From: a virus
Strand: one strand, 5' to 3'
DNA length: 31,540 nt
Virus record (IMG/VR): IMGVR_UViG_3300028553_001227
Span: 1 to 31,540 of that record
Every line of letters starts with the position of its first letter. The first letter of the stretch is position 1. Positions 23,624 through 31,424 of the stretch are shown one piece after another. A model generated the notes under the pieces. It saw only the letters and a list, made by a program, of their open reading frames with translations, was not told the origin of the DNA and did no database searches. A program made the translations under genes and the position numbers.

Positions 23624-26411
23624 AACTGTAAATATACTGCTCCCAACCTTCTTCCGCCAAATCATACATATAATTTGGGGATAAACCTCGTTTATTCCAA
23701 TAAGAAACTTCACCTTCTGACATATTCATAACCTCATCAAGTTCATCTTGGTCACCTTGTCCCATAGGTAATCCATTGATTAATTCACACTGAGCCTTGG
23801 TAAAAATACCACGATTACTTGGGTCATCAACAATTAATTCCTTACGAACATCTTGTTTGAAACATACCAACAAAGGTTCAATACGTTTGTTAAAAGTGGT
23901 GATTGCTCTTGGTACATTATATTCACCTGTTAAGTCAGGATTGTTTTCCAAATCATCAGGACTAAGAATATAACAATTTAATCTAATCATAGATGTCATA
24001 GACTCGTCAGGTTCTTTACCATTATTCAAAACATAATACTCCAAATCTTCTTTTCTCCAACCACTCTTTAGTTTGTTAACTTTTTGAACATCACCATAAG
24101 ACGCTTTCAGACCGTTGTTAACATACATAATAACATCTCCCAAGTTTACGTTCATCTTGTGGTGAAGTGCCAATTCCATGTGAGCTTGTCTTGCCATCAA
24201 GGAACCCGCTTTGGTGGTCTGTGTACAACGATACTTGTAATCTGATAGTGTTTGTTTCACTTTCGCCCTTTGAGCGATTTGAGCAAGTGGAATTTGTTTG
24301 TCATAAATCTTCTGAATGTATTCATAATAATATTCTACAAACTCTTGACCCTTACCCTCTAACAACATCTTAATTCCTTTGTCCAAGAATTTTTCAATAT
24401 AACCAGGTAGTTTCTTTGACTTAATGGAGTTACCTGTAAGTTTAATCTTACCCTTATAATCCATAACCGCATAGTTCTTACGGGCAAGGTTAATACAGCT
24501 CGGCCATACACCATCCGTATCAAGAGCCATCTCACCCCTCATGAAGATATCGTTGTATTCGGCAACATCCGACTCAGCACCTTCATAAACCTTACCATCT
24601 TTTACTTTCCAGTTCAGTCCACGACCAACATATTTTCTTTCATTGACACCATCAGGAAGTGAGAAGTTCACACCGTCCGTATCCATTACAAGTGGAGTGT
24701 ATCCACGAGACATGAAGAACTTAATCATCTGACGGAGATATTGTCTACCCGTACAGGTAATCTGTTCACCCATAAACATGTCACCCCATGCATAAACTTG
24801 AGGTGCCGAAAGTGCACCGAACATGGAGTTGATAAAGATTTTAATTGGTAACTGTTTGTTGTTATAGGTCGCCGCTTTATTTGGGTCGGTAGTATAACAA
24901 TCCTCAGCTAACTCTTTGTATTTGATACGAGTGTCACGGAAATACTTCAACATCCCTTTCATCGCACCTGTCACGTCACATTGGGGGAACACATCGTGTA
25001 CCAACTGAATTGAAGGGTATAGTGACGAAAAGTCAAGTTTGAGTACGTCTTTTGAATATCCAACTTTAAGTAGTCGTGATAATCCACCAACAAAGTCTGT
25101 TTTACCTTGTTTTGCTGGAATAGCCAAATTGTGTTTGTAACTCCAAGCCAACATTAACATTTTCCAAAGAGTGGCGGTACCCATGGTAGATACCCTTTCA
25201 TATGTTGTTGGAATCATTGATGCAAGAAGGAACGAACCTTGGTTAAATTCTTTATCAACTTTTAAGGTTTCTTCCAAGTCATCTTGGAGGTATCGTTCAA
25301 CAATTTCAGAACCTGTTGTGAGAATATATGTATCGGGAAACTTTTTATCCAAATCAACAAAATCACCTTTTTTTCTATACTCACCATTTTTGATATTCAA
25401 CCAATACTCTTGGTTTTCGGTGTACATCTTACCGATACTGTCATGACCAATGTATACACGGTCTTCTTCTTTTACATTGATGAATTCTGCAATATACTTC
25501 AAACCCGCAGATTTGATTGATGAGTTAATTGCTTGTGCTCTACGAACCGCGTGAATAATATCAATTACATTGTAACCCCAAATGGAAGTCTGCATAAAGT
25601 CTTCCACTTCGTTTGCGAGTTTAAGAATTGTCTTCTTTTGAGTTATTGAATGTTGAGGGTGTAATGAACGACACACCTTTCTGATATCAATACCCAATAT
25701 TTTACAACGTTCAAATATCCAATACCAGTCAAAGTTTGCGGAGTTGTAACCACCGATGATACTTGGTTTTAATTCGTTAATTACGTTGAAGAACTCTAAT
25801 ATTCCTTTCTTTTCATCTTCCTCATTAATACACTCAATAATTCTGTTGAACCCTTTATTGGTTCTAATACCTATCATGAATATACGACCGTGCTTTGGTT
25901 CAAGTGAGGTCGTCTCCAAGTCATATACCAATCGGGTTACCTCATCATAATCCTCGTAACCTTTGAATAGACGTTTTTCTTTGGAAATAAAATATTGTTC
26001 TACGGGAGGTAGAATCATAATCTTGTCTTTAAACTTTTCACCCCAAGGGTCTGCGCCACCATCACGGAAAAACTGAATTAAGTGTCTATAACCTTTCAGT
26101 GACTTAACCATATAGGTAAGCCCATTCTCCATACGTTCATCACCGTGGGTTTGAAGTTTCTCAATCACAATACCGTGATTTGTCATAGCTTCTTTCTGAG
26201 CCCCTTTTGAGTTACCATAAAAGTTCAAACCTTTAAGGTCTCCAACCCAACAAAAAGGAATAAAAGTGTCTTTTCTAATTTCTTTACCCTTACCAGGTAT
26301 CTCTTTGATTTTGTAGACTGAATCTGAGGCGTAGTCAAATTCACAGGCCACAATAAATTCTTCGGGGTCATTACCCTCTAAGAACAATTTAATTTCGTTT
26401 GCGTCTATCAT
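23601..26411 (-). CDS. Family B DNA polymerase (gp43-like)
   Basis: This 936-residue replicative polymerase starts at ATG 26411 (MIDANEIKLFLEG). Exonuclease motif I is LVYDLETTSLEP (D164, E166); motif II is GGYNSANFDWYWIFE (D228). Polymerase motif A is LKLDFSSLYPSIQ (about residue 459), motif B is KIFINSMFGALSAP, and motif C is LVMDTDGVNF (about residue 577), with Gly in place of the usual Ser of DTDS. The exonuclease and both catalytic carboxylates are intact, so it should be active with proofreading. No intein or split is present, unlike in some phage polymerases. The leader carries a six-base hairpin 26-40 bases before the ATG and an AGTATATTTACA box 65 bases before it. The gene is flanked by non-replication genes. 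Confidence 0.93.
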   Translation of the reverse strand: MIDANEIKLFLEGNDPEEFIVACEFDYASDSVYKIKEIPGKGKEIRKDTFIPFCWVGDLKGLNFYGNSKGAQKEAMTNHGIVIEKLQTHGDERMENGLTYMVKSLKGYRHLIQFFRDGGADPWGEKFKDKIMILPPVEQYFISKEKRLFKGYEDYDEVTRLVYDLETTSLEPKHGRIFMIGIRTNKGFNRIIECINEEDEKKGILEFFNVINELKPSIIGGYNSANFDWYWIFERCKILGIDIRKVCRSLHPQHSITQKKTILKLANEVEDFMQTSIWGYNVIDIIHAVRRAQAINSSIKSAGLKYIAEFINVKEEDRVYIGHDSIGKMYTENQEYWLNIKNGEYRKKGDFVDLDKKFPDTYILTTGSEIVERYLQDDLEETLKVDKEFNQGSFLLASMIPTTYERVSTMGTATLWKMLMLAWSYKHNLAIPAKQGKTDFVGGLSRLLKVGYSKDVLKLDFSSLYPSIQLVHDVFPQCDVTGAMKGMLKYFRDTRIKYKELAEDCYTTDPNKAATYNNKQLPIKIFINSMFGALSAPQVYAWGDMFMGEQITCTGRQYLRQMIKFFMSRGYTPLVMDTDGVNFSLPDGVNERKYVGRGLNWKVKDGKVYEGAESDVAEYNDIFMRGEMALDTDGVWPSCINLARKNYAVMDYKGKIKLTGNSIKSKKLPGYIEKFLDKGIKMLLEGKGQEFVEYYYEYIQKIYDKQIPLAQIAQRAKVKQTLSDYKYRCTQTTKAGSLMARQAHMELALHHKMNVNLGDVIMYVNNGLKASYGDVQKVNKLKSGWRKEDLEYYVLNNGKEPDESMTSMIRLNCYILSPDDLENNPDLTGEYNVPRAITTFNKRIEPLLVCFKQDVRKELIVDDPSNRGIFTKAQCELINGLPMGQGDQDELDEVMNMSEGEVSYWNKRGLSPNYMYDLAEEGWEQYIYSYEVETPS
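23628..23639 (-). promoter_or_regulatory. AGTATATTTACA box before the specificity-like gene
   Basis: The sense strand reads AGTATATTTACA, four bases before ATG 23623 and inside the polymerase 3' end. The same 12 bases occur only once more in the window as far as I can see, at 26476-26487 before the polymerase. It is a candidate promoter of a class other than the TATTTAT boxes. Confidence 0.4.
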
Positions 26412-26441
26412 AATTACAATTTACCGAGTGACACATTATCT

Positions 26442-26456
26442 TCCACACCTTGTGGA
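26442..26456 (-). promoter_or_regulatory. Hairpin in the polymerase mRNA leader (possible operator)
   Basis: A perfect six-base stem (TCCACA/TGTGGA) with a three-base loop lies 31-45 bases before the polymerase ATG. T4 gp43 represses its own translation by binding a leader hairpin; this hairpin could do the same, although its stem and loop differ from the T4 operator and no similarity to that sequence is claimed. Confidence 0.3.
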
Positions 26457-26475
26457 GTTTGTCTTCTCATTCAAT

Positions 26476-26487
26476 TGTAAATATACT
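26476..26487 (-). promoter_or_regulatory. AGTATATTTACA box before the polymerase gene
   Basis: The sense strand reads AGTATATTTACA, 64 bases before ATG 26411, immediately downstream of the terminator that ends the glycan operon. This is the natural place for the polymerase promoter. Confidence 0.45.
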
Positions 26488-26491
26488 AAGG

Positions 26492-26513
26492 AAAATTGAT
26501 TTGTCAAAATCAA
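26492..26513 (-). terminator. Terminator at the end of the glycan operon
   Basis: On the minus strand, TTGATTT (26513-26507), the four-base loop TGAC and AAATCAA (26502-26496) are followed by TTTT. It overlaps the stop of the 125-residue gene. The seven-base A/T-rich stem makes it of modest strength. Confidence 0.5.
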
Positions 26514-26887
26514 CAACAAGCAGTTTCAGAAATAAAACTGTCTTCCACATTGACATATAACTCTTCTCTAATTGGGACAATTAAGTTACCTTGTTCGTTC
26601 TTGATTAAGAATTGCCCTTGATATCTACCCGGCGTATTAGTGTCTCGTGCGGTGAATCTATAGTAGATGTAATATTCTGTGGTTGCACCATCGGCAAGAA
26701 TCAAACTTACGATTTGACAAGGTGCTGAAACAATCTTAGGAATACCTGTTGAAACATTTATCATTGTAAAATAGATAGTCGCAGTTTCCAAGTCATTCAT
26801 TAACTCAAGATAACCACCACGACCATCTTTTACAACTTGCATTTTCAACAAGGGTAAAGTGGCATTTTTTCTGATAAAGAATTCCAT
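26510..26887 (-). CDS. Hypothetical phage protein, probable virion component
   Basis: This ORF encodes 125 residues from ATG 26887. I do not recognise an enzyme. The sequence MEFFIRKNATLPLLKMQVVK, then IYFTMINVSTGIPKIVSAPC and YYIYYRFTARDT with GRYQGQFLIKN, has the alternation of a small Ig-like or beta-sandwich domain of the type found in phage upper-baseplate and fibre proteins. It ends in Cys-Cys. A TATTTAT box lies six bases upstream of the ATG, so it can be expressed apart from the glycan genes, whose last stop codon lies 19 bases upstream. Confidence 0.6.
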   Translation of the reverse strand: MEFFIRKNATLPLLKMQVVKDGRGGYLELMNDLETATIYFTMINVSTGIPKIVSAPCQIVSLILADGATTEYYIYYRFTARDTNTPGRYQGQFLIKNEQGNLIVPIREELYVNVEDSFISETACC

Positions 26888-26893
26888 ACAAAG

Positions 26894-26901
26894 ATAAATA
26901 C
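26894..26901 (-). promoter_or_regulatory. GTATTTAT box before the 125-residue gene
   Basis: The sense strand reads GTATTTAT, six bases before ATG 26887 in an 18-base gap after the glycosyltransferase gene. This implies late expression of the 125-residue protein. Confidence 0.4.
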
Positions 26902-26905
26902 TTTG

Positions 26906-28579
26906 TTAGGACTCTTTTCTCAATTTACCATCGTAGAAATCAAATCTATCGTGCTCTGTTGGTGTCATTAACAACATTGCAGGTTTGATATTACCCTTAA
27001 TTGTTTCTTGGAAAATATAACTCATCCATGTTTGTTCAAATGGGTGAGCCCATTTTTCAGTTAAGAACATTTTTCTATTACCATGTTTTGTAACCACTTG
27101 AGGCCAATTACAATAATAAATTTCACCATCAATAAATGAAACTCCTTGATGTGTTCTAATGTGATTAAATTTGCTTCTTGGTGCGTTTGGGTCAATACCT
27201 TGTACGGGTAGTTTTGATTTGTCAGGCCAATGTTGTTCTCTGAATGATTGTGGTACGTTATACCAAGACCACTGAACACCATTGTCACCATAGAACTCAG
27301 AATAATTCATTTTCAGAAAGTCATACTGATATTTTTTTGTAATTGTTAATGTCTTGTGGTATAAATCGTTTGTATATCTGTTGAAACCATTTCTACAAAC
27401 ATCACCTTTCTTTGGATAGAAAAACATATCATCCTCAAAGAAAAAATAGAAATCAAATTCGTTTTCTTCTGAGTGTTCCGCAATCCATTGTCTACCACCA
27501 CAGATACCTAAATTATCTTTTTTGATGTGTTCAAAACCATGTTGTTCACATAATTCTTTGTATCTATCAGTAGTTGTTAAATCAGATGAATTATCCAATA
27601 AAAACTTTTTAGGTTTACTCAAGAAGTTAGAATCATATTGATTCATTGATTCAATCAAAGTCTCAAATTGTTTTGGACTATTAAATGTTATAACATATAG
27701 AGCGGCGTTATTTACATCTAAATCATCACTTGGAGATAATAAATTTTCTTTGTTTTTTCTAACTAAACTATCGTTCTTTAAATCTTCAAAAAACTTACCA
27801 AACAATCCATTAGAATCTATTTCAAAATAATCTACCATGTCAGCATGTTTGTAGACCATAATTGAAAAGATACTTTCTTCGGTACCCATTAAATCCTGAG
27901 AAAGGGTGGATTGTAAAATGTTATAATAAATTGAGTTAATATCACCAATGGTATTTTTAGGTCCACCAAAGAATCCACCTCTACCGACTAACTCAACTTT
28001 AGTACCCGCAATATTATTTATTTCAGAAAATTTAAACCCATGAATTTCGTTATTTGCCTCGTATGGAAAACAAACAAATGAAAATTTATTAATGTATTTT
28101 GGTAATTTATCCAAAACCTTATCGTGGGTAAAATATCCTTGATGTACCGTGTTTGTTAGACCTGCATCAATCCAAAACATGTGTTCTGAATCAAATGGGT
28201 CAAATATTTTTGCATCGTGTAATAAAAATACCTTTGACATGACCAAAGGATTATACATCTCAAGTCTTGCTTGTGTGGATTCACTTAACCAACCTGATTG
28301 TGAATACCATTTTTCATCGGTTCTGATTTTTTGTATCTTATCAAAAAACTCATTCTTAAACCAATCGGTAGACCTTGAGATAAACAATGTATTATCTTTT
28401 GAACGTCTTTGAAAAACAAACTCCTCCAAAGAACTATCCCCAAAAATAATCATATTATTATCAACTTTCAGAAGTTGGTCAAACTTCTCTAAATAATGTT
28501 CAAAAGAACGAGACCAACCTTCACCAAGTTCATCTCTTTTAATATTCCAAAGTCCAGTGACAAGTGTTAATTTAGACAT
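26906..28579 (-). CDS. Two-domain glycosyltransferase: HtrL/YibB-like plus GT-A domain
   Basis: This 557-residue protein appears to have two domains. Residues about 1-260 look like the HtrL/YibB (WlaTC) family: LTLVTGLWNIKRDE, an IIFGD block, YNPLVMSKVFLLHDAK and MFWIDAGLTNTVH. Residues about 275-557 look like a GT-A glycosyltransferase: NAALYVITFNSPKQFETLIE, a KKFLLDNSSD tract, NLGICGGRQWIAEHS and FYFFFEDDMFF, where the EDD is the probable metal- and nucleotide-sugar-binding DxD. The acceptor is unknown. The ATG overlaps the upstream sulfotransferase-like stop by eight bases (ATGTCTAA), which indicates coupling. Fusion of two sugar-transfer modules suggests successive additions to one glycan. 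Confidence 0.7.
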   Translation of the reverse strand: MSKLTLVTGLWNIKRDELGEGWSRSFEHYLEKFDQLLKVDNNMIIFGDSSLEEFVFQRRSKDNTLFISRSTDWFKNEFFDKIQKIRTDEKWYSQSGWLSESTQARLEMYNPLVMSKVFLLHDAKIFDPFDSEHMFWIDAGLTNTVHQGYFTHDKVLDKLPKYINKFSFVCFPYEANNEIHGFKFSEINNIAGTKVELVGRGGFFGGPKNTIGDINSIYYNILQSTLSQDLMGTEESIFSIMVYKHADMVDYFEIDSNGLFGKFFEDLKNDSLVRKNKENLLSPSDDLDVNNAALYVITFNSPKQFETLIESMNQYDSNFLSKPKKFLLDNSSDLTTTDRYKELCEQHGFEHIKKDNLGICGGRQWIAEHSEENEFDFYFFFEDDMFFYPKKGDVCRNGFNRYTNDLYHKTLTITKKYQYDFLKMNYSEFYGDNGVQWSWYNVPQSFREQHWPDKSKLPVQGIDPNAPRSKFNHIRTHQGVSFIDGEIYYCNWPQVVTKHGNRKMFLTEKWAHPFEQTWMSYIFQETIKGNIKPAMLLMTPTEHDRFDFYDGKLRKES

Positions 28580-29264
28580 AATATTCTTTTACTTTTTCTT
28601 TTAATTTTAATTTGAATTCTTCATCAATGATTTTATCAATCATTTCTATTTCTTCAATAGTTAAATCACGAGGTTTTTCATTTAAATAATATTCACCTCT
28701 TTCGTGACTATAATCTTTAGATAATGGGATTGTACCTGGTTCTGAATTTAACCAATTATTTGGAGAATCCCAATTAAATTTCTCACCTATAATACCAAGA
28801 ATTTTATTTCTTTTTTCTTCAATTAATAAATCCTCATACGATATCACAAATAAATTATTTTGTTTTGGAAAGTTTAAAATCCAATTTTCATGAAACTGTC
28901 TGTATATGTTTAACAATCTTTCAAAACTAATTTTACCATCATAGTAAGATAAATCACTATCAGTTTTGATATATCTATTTTCATCAACATAGTGTGGTAG
29001 ATATTTTGATGCCAACATAATATTGTGACCATCATCTTGTTTTCTCTTAATAATTGATTCAACCCAAGTATATGGATTTTTATAGATTACAAAAGTTGGA
29101 TAATCACCAATAGTTGAATCAACCACAACGGAGTGTTTCCATAGTGGTTGATAATTGTTATTGATATTTTTCTCGTGGATTTTACCAAAATTACTATTCA
29201 GTAAATTCATGAGATAATTTGTCCCACTTCTATGAATCCCAAAAATGTATATTGGTTTTATCAT
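28572..29264 (-). CDS. Sulfotransferase-like protein
   Basis: This 230-residue protein begins MIKPIYIFGIHRSGTNYLMN, which contains the phosphosulfate-binding loop (G-x-x-R-S-G-T-x-x-L) of PAPS-dependent sulfotransferases. The second nucleotide-binding region is FVIYKNPYTWVESIIKRK, equivalent to the R/K-(N/D)-P-x-x-x-x-x-S 3'-phosphate-binding motif. A later block is NLFVISYEDLL. The length is at the short end for the family. It would transfer sulfate from PAPS to a sugar or other acceptor; PAPS must come from the host because no PAPS synthase is seen here. The start overlaps the upstream methyltransferase stop by four bases (ATGA). A few nucleotide kinases share the loop, but the 3'-phosphate motif favours sulfotransferase. 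Confidence 0.7.
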   Translation of the reverse strand: MIKPIYIFGIHRSGTNYLMNLLNSNFGKIHEKNINNNYQPLWKHSVVVDSTIGDYPTFVIYKNPYTWVESIIKRKQDDGHNIMLASKYLPHYVDENRYIKTDSDLSYYDGKISFERLLNIYRQFHENWILNFPKQNNLFVISYEDLLIEEKRNKILGIIGEKFNWDSPNNWLNSEPGTIPLSKDYSHERGEYYLNEKPRDLTIEEIEMIDKIIDEEFKLKLKEKVKEYYV

Positions 29265-29947
29265 AATTTGTTAATATACAATTTTTGTCTACCATCAAAC
29301 AATAGGATGTAACCTAATGAAAGTAAGTGTGGTGACAAATAAGCATCTTTACCTGTATCTTCAATATCAAAGTCGGTATCATCAATCAAGATTAAGTGAG
29401 TGTCAGCAAGTTTTGGTTTTGCAACTTCAAAACATTCTAAGTGTTTTTCTCTATACAAATGAGTAGCAGTGTCCCATCCATCCAAAAATAACACATCTAT
29501 GGTTCCTTGGAATTCTTGAAGAAATTCAATACCGTCTTTTGGAATATTCAAATGAAGGTTGTCAGGAAAAGGTCTTCTAATATTTTCAAAAGACCAAAGA
29601 GCTTGTGTTTTACAATTTGGGTCAATATCAACTGAGTGAGTGTCAAAACCTTCTAACGCCCAAACGATACCTCCGTGACCATCAGCACAACATGGTGGTG
29701 ATAAAAATGGGTCCATTTCACTTTCGTAATATTCCAAACATTGATTTGCAAACGCTAATCTTGTTGCACCAATTTCAACCACTGTTTTCATACCAAGTAA
29801 ACGAGCCACTTGAGCGGCAGTCTTTAGATATGGACCTGGTTTACTACGTCTAATATCATGGTCTTCACCTGTTAATGACAATGTAGTCCAATACTTTTTA
29901 GGTATTTTATTAAATTCTTCTGTAATTTTTAAAATTTCTTCTTTCAT
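29261..29947 (-). CDS. SAM-dependent methyltransferase
   Basis: This 228-residue class I methyltransferase has motif I as KTVVEIGATRLAFANQCLEYY, the acidic residue that ends strand 2 in FDTHSVDIDP, and the catalytic-face strand VLFLDGWDTATH followed by LILIDDTDF. The DDT and LDG-W-x-x-A-T-H blocks resemble the Methyltransf_24 group, which includes sugar and small-molecule O-methyltransferases. It probably methylates a sugar in the same glycan as its neighbours. It is joined to both neighbours by four-base ATGA overlaps. Confidence 0.75.
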   Translation of the reverse strand: MKEEILKITEEFNKIPKKYWTTLSLTGEDHDIRRSKPGPYLKTAAQVARLLGMKTVVEIGATRLAFANQCLEYYESEMDPFLSPPCCADGHGGIVWALEGFDTHSVDIDPNCKTQALWSFENIRRPFPDNLHLNIPKDGIEFLQEFQGTIDVLFLDGWDTATHLYREKHLECFEVAKPKLADTHLILIDDTDFDIEDTGKDAYLSPHLLSLGYILLFDGRQKLYINKL

Positions 29948-30618
29948 TGTTTTGGTTTAATAAATGAGTCACCGAATAACGCATCAAAGTTTATTGTTTC
30001 ATAACCACAAGTTTCGGTAAAATCAATCAATATTTGTCTAGCCTCTTCCTCAGGAATTGAGTTTTGATAATTGTTTTCAAATAAAATAAATGGTTTTTTA
30101 TTTAAACGAGAAATAATTGGTTGTATAGACCGAAGTATTTGATAATCTTGTGTTTCAGTGTCAATTTTAATAAAGTCAAATGATTCTAAGTCATTAACAT
30201 ATTGGTCAAAGAAATCATACCCACTAACCATTTGAACTTCATATCCTTCACTTTTGTGAATTTGGGATACACCCATGTTAATATGGTCAGGTGTTGAATG
30301 TTCAATTGAATGTGTTTGAAAATATGTTTTACCTGACCTATCTGAAATTGCAAAGTCGTGTAATACACAGTTAGGTGTTGTACCAAATTTTTCTGTTAAA
30401 TAGTCAAATAACTGAGGTGCGGGTTCCACCATGATAACTTGTTTAATTGAATAATCTCTTGATAATACATCGTAGAATTTTCCAACGTTTGCTCCAATAT
30501 CAATATAACTTAATTCAGTTAAGTTTTTAGGACCAAAATAATCTTTTAAGTAGTTAATCTCAATACCAATATTTCTTTCAATTAACTCATCATCCCAAAT
30601 TTTTATTAAATCTTTCAT
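29944..30618 (-). CDS. FkbM-family methyltransferase
   Basis: This 224-residue protein shows the FkbM signature: LSYIDIGANVGKFYDVLS (motif I), IMVEPAPQLFDYL (motif II region), ISDRSGKTYFQT and DFIKIDTETQDYQIL. FkbM-type enzymes methylate hydroxyls of sugars and polyketides and are common in polysaccharide gene clusters. With the second methyltransferase, sulfotransferase and glycosyltransferases it forms a decoration set. The start and end overlap the neighbours by ATGA. Confidence 0.85.
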   Translation of the reverse strand: MKDLIKIWDDELIERNIGIEINYLKDYFGPKNLTELSYIDIGANVGKFYDVLSRDYSIKQVIMVEPAPQLFDYLTEKFGTTPNCVLHDFAISDRSGKTYFQTHSIEHSTPDHINMGVSQIHKSEGYEVQMVSGYDFFDQYVNDLESFDFIKIDTETQDYQILRSIQPIISRLNKKPFILFENNYQNSIPEEEARQILIDFTETCGYETINFDALFGDSFIKPKQ

Positions 30619-31424
30619 TCAAATACGTAGTCTATTTTTTTAAATTCATCCGGTATAAAAAACTTTGGTTGAACCTTTAGTGTGTCAGGATGGTTACATC
30701 CTGTGTGCATTAATCCGTTTGTATGTCTTAACACGGGAAATGTTGTTACTCCTTGAAATTCATACCATCCTTGATAAGAACTAACTTTTTCAATTTCAGG
30801 TTCGTAAGGAACAACAAACATTTTAATTTTTTTATGTTTAAAATAGTATGACATTAATACGTCATCTGATAGAGTTTTACCTAAGAAATCTGTAAAGAAA
30901 TCTTGCTCAAAATACCTAACAAAATAAGAACAAGATTTGTAATGTTGAAGTTCTTTAACTCTTGAAATTTCACTAACAGTAAGAACCCAAGAATCTCTTA
31001 AGTCACCCCATTTTGCTGGTACCAAACTTCTACCGTCATACAATACAACAGCATCGGTTAGTTGTGTTTGGTATTTAACGTGTTCATTAATCATATCAGG
31101 ATGATAAACTAAATCATCATCAGCAACAATTAATAGAGTGTTTGGTGTTTCTCTTTGAATAGTTGGGACAACTTTAGTTGGTGGTCCCATATCTTCCATT
31201 CTAAAAACTTTGAGATGTGGGTATTGGGATTGGTAATCCTCAATCCACTGAGGGATTACATACTCTTCACCTGTAACATTATATTTGTGAGGAAGGTTTA
31301 GATGTACCTCATACGAGTCATGGTTTTGTTCACACAAAGATTTTAAACAAAGTTTAAATCCATCTTCAGGTTCAAAACTTAATCGTTGTGGAACAGTTGT
31401 TAATGTAATTACGATTTTATCCAT
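30615..31424 (-). CDS. GT-A glycosyltransferase
   Basis: This ORF encodes 269 residues from ATG 31424 (MDKIVITLTTVPQRLSFEPE). A further in-frame ATG at 31436 is possible, but the 8-base overlap of 31424 with the upstream stop (ATGGATAA) matches the style of this operon. ITLTTVPQRL at the start, LLIVADDDLVYHPDMI with the DDD as the DxD metal-binding motif, and a C-terminal acceptor-side region (LSDDVLMSYYF) show a GT-A fold glycosyltransferase. Its N-terminal signature and central ADDD motif are those of phage- and bacterial surface-glycan transferases whose sugar specificity cannot be read here. Confidence 0.75.
   Translation of the reverse strand: MDKIVITLTTVPQRLSFEPEDGFKLCLKSLCEQNHDSYEVHLNLPHKYNVTGEEYVIPQWIEDYQSQYPHLKVFRMEDMGPPTKVVPTIQRETPNTLLIVADDDLVYHPDMINEHVKYQTQLTDAVVLYDGRSLVPAKWGDLRDSWVLTVSEISRVKELQHYKSCSYFVRYFEQDFFTDFLGKTLSDDVLMSYYFKHKKIKMFVVPYEPEIEKVSSYQGWYEFQGVTTFPVLRHTNGLMHTGCNHPDTLKVQPKFFIPDEFKKIDYVFE

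Noticed and set aside
23624-23713. Extended start for the specificity-like gene
   Set aside because: It would lie entirely within the polymerase coding end; the AGTATATTTACA box directly before 23623 and the family-like N-terminus favour the shorter form.
28015-28021. Another TATTTAT on the plus strand
   Set aside because: It lies inside the two-domain glycosyltransferase gene in antisense orientation, with no gene downstream on that strand, so I treat it as chance.
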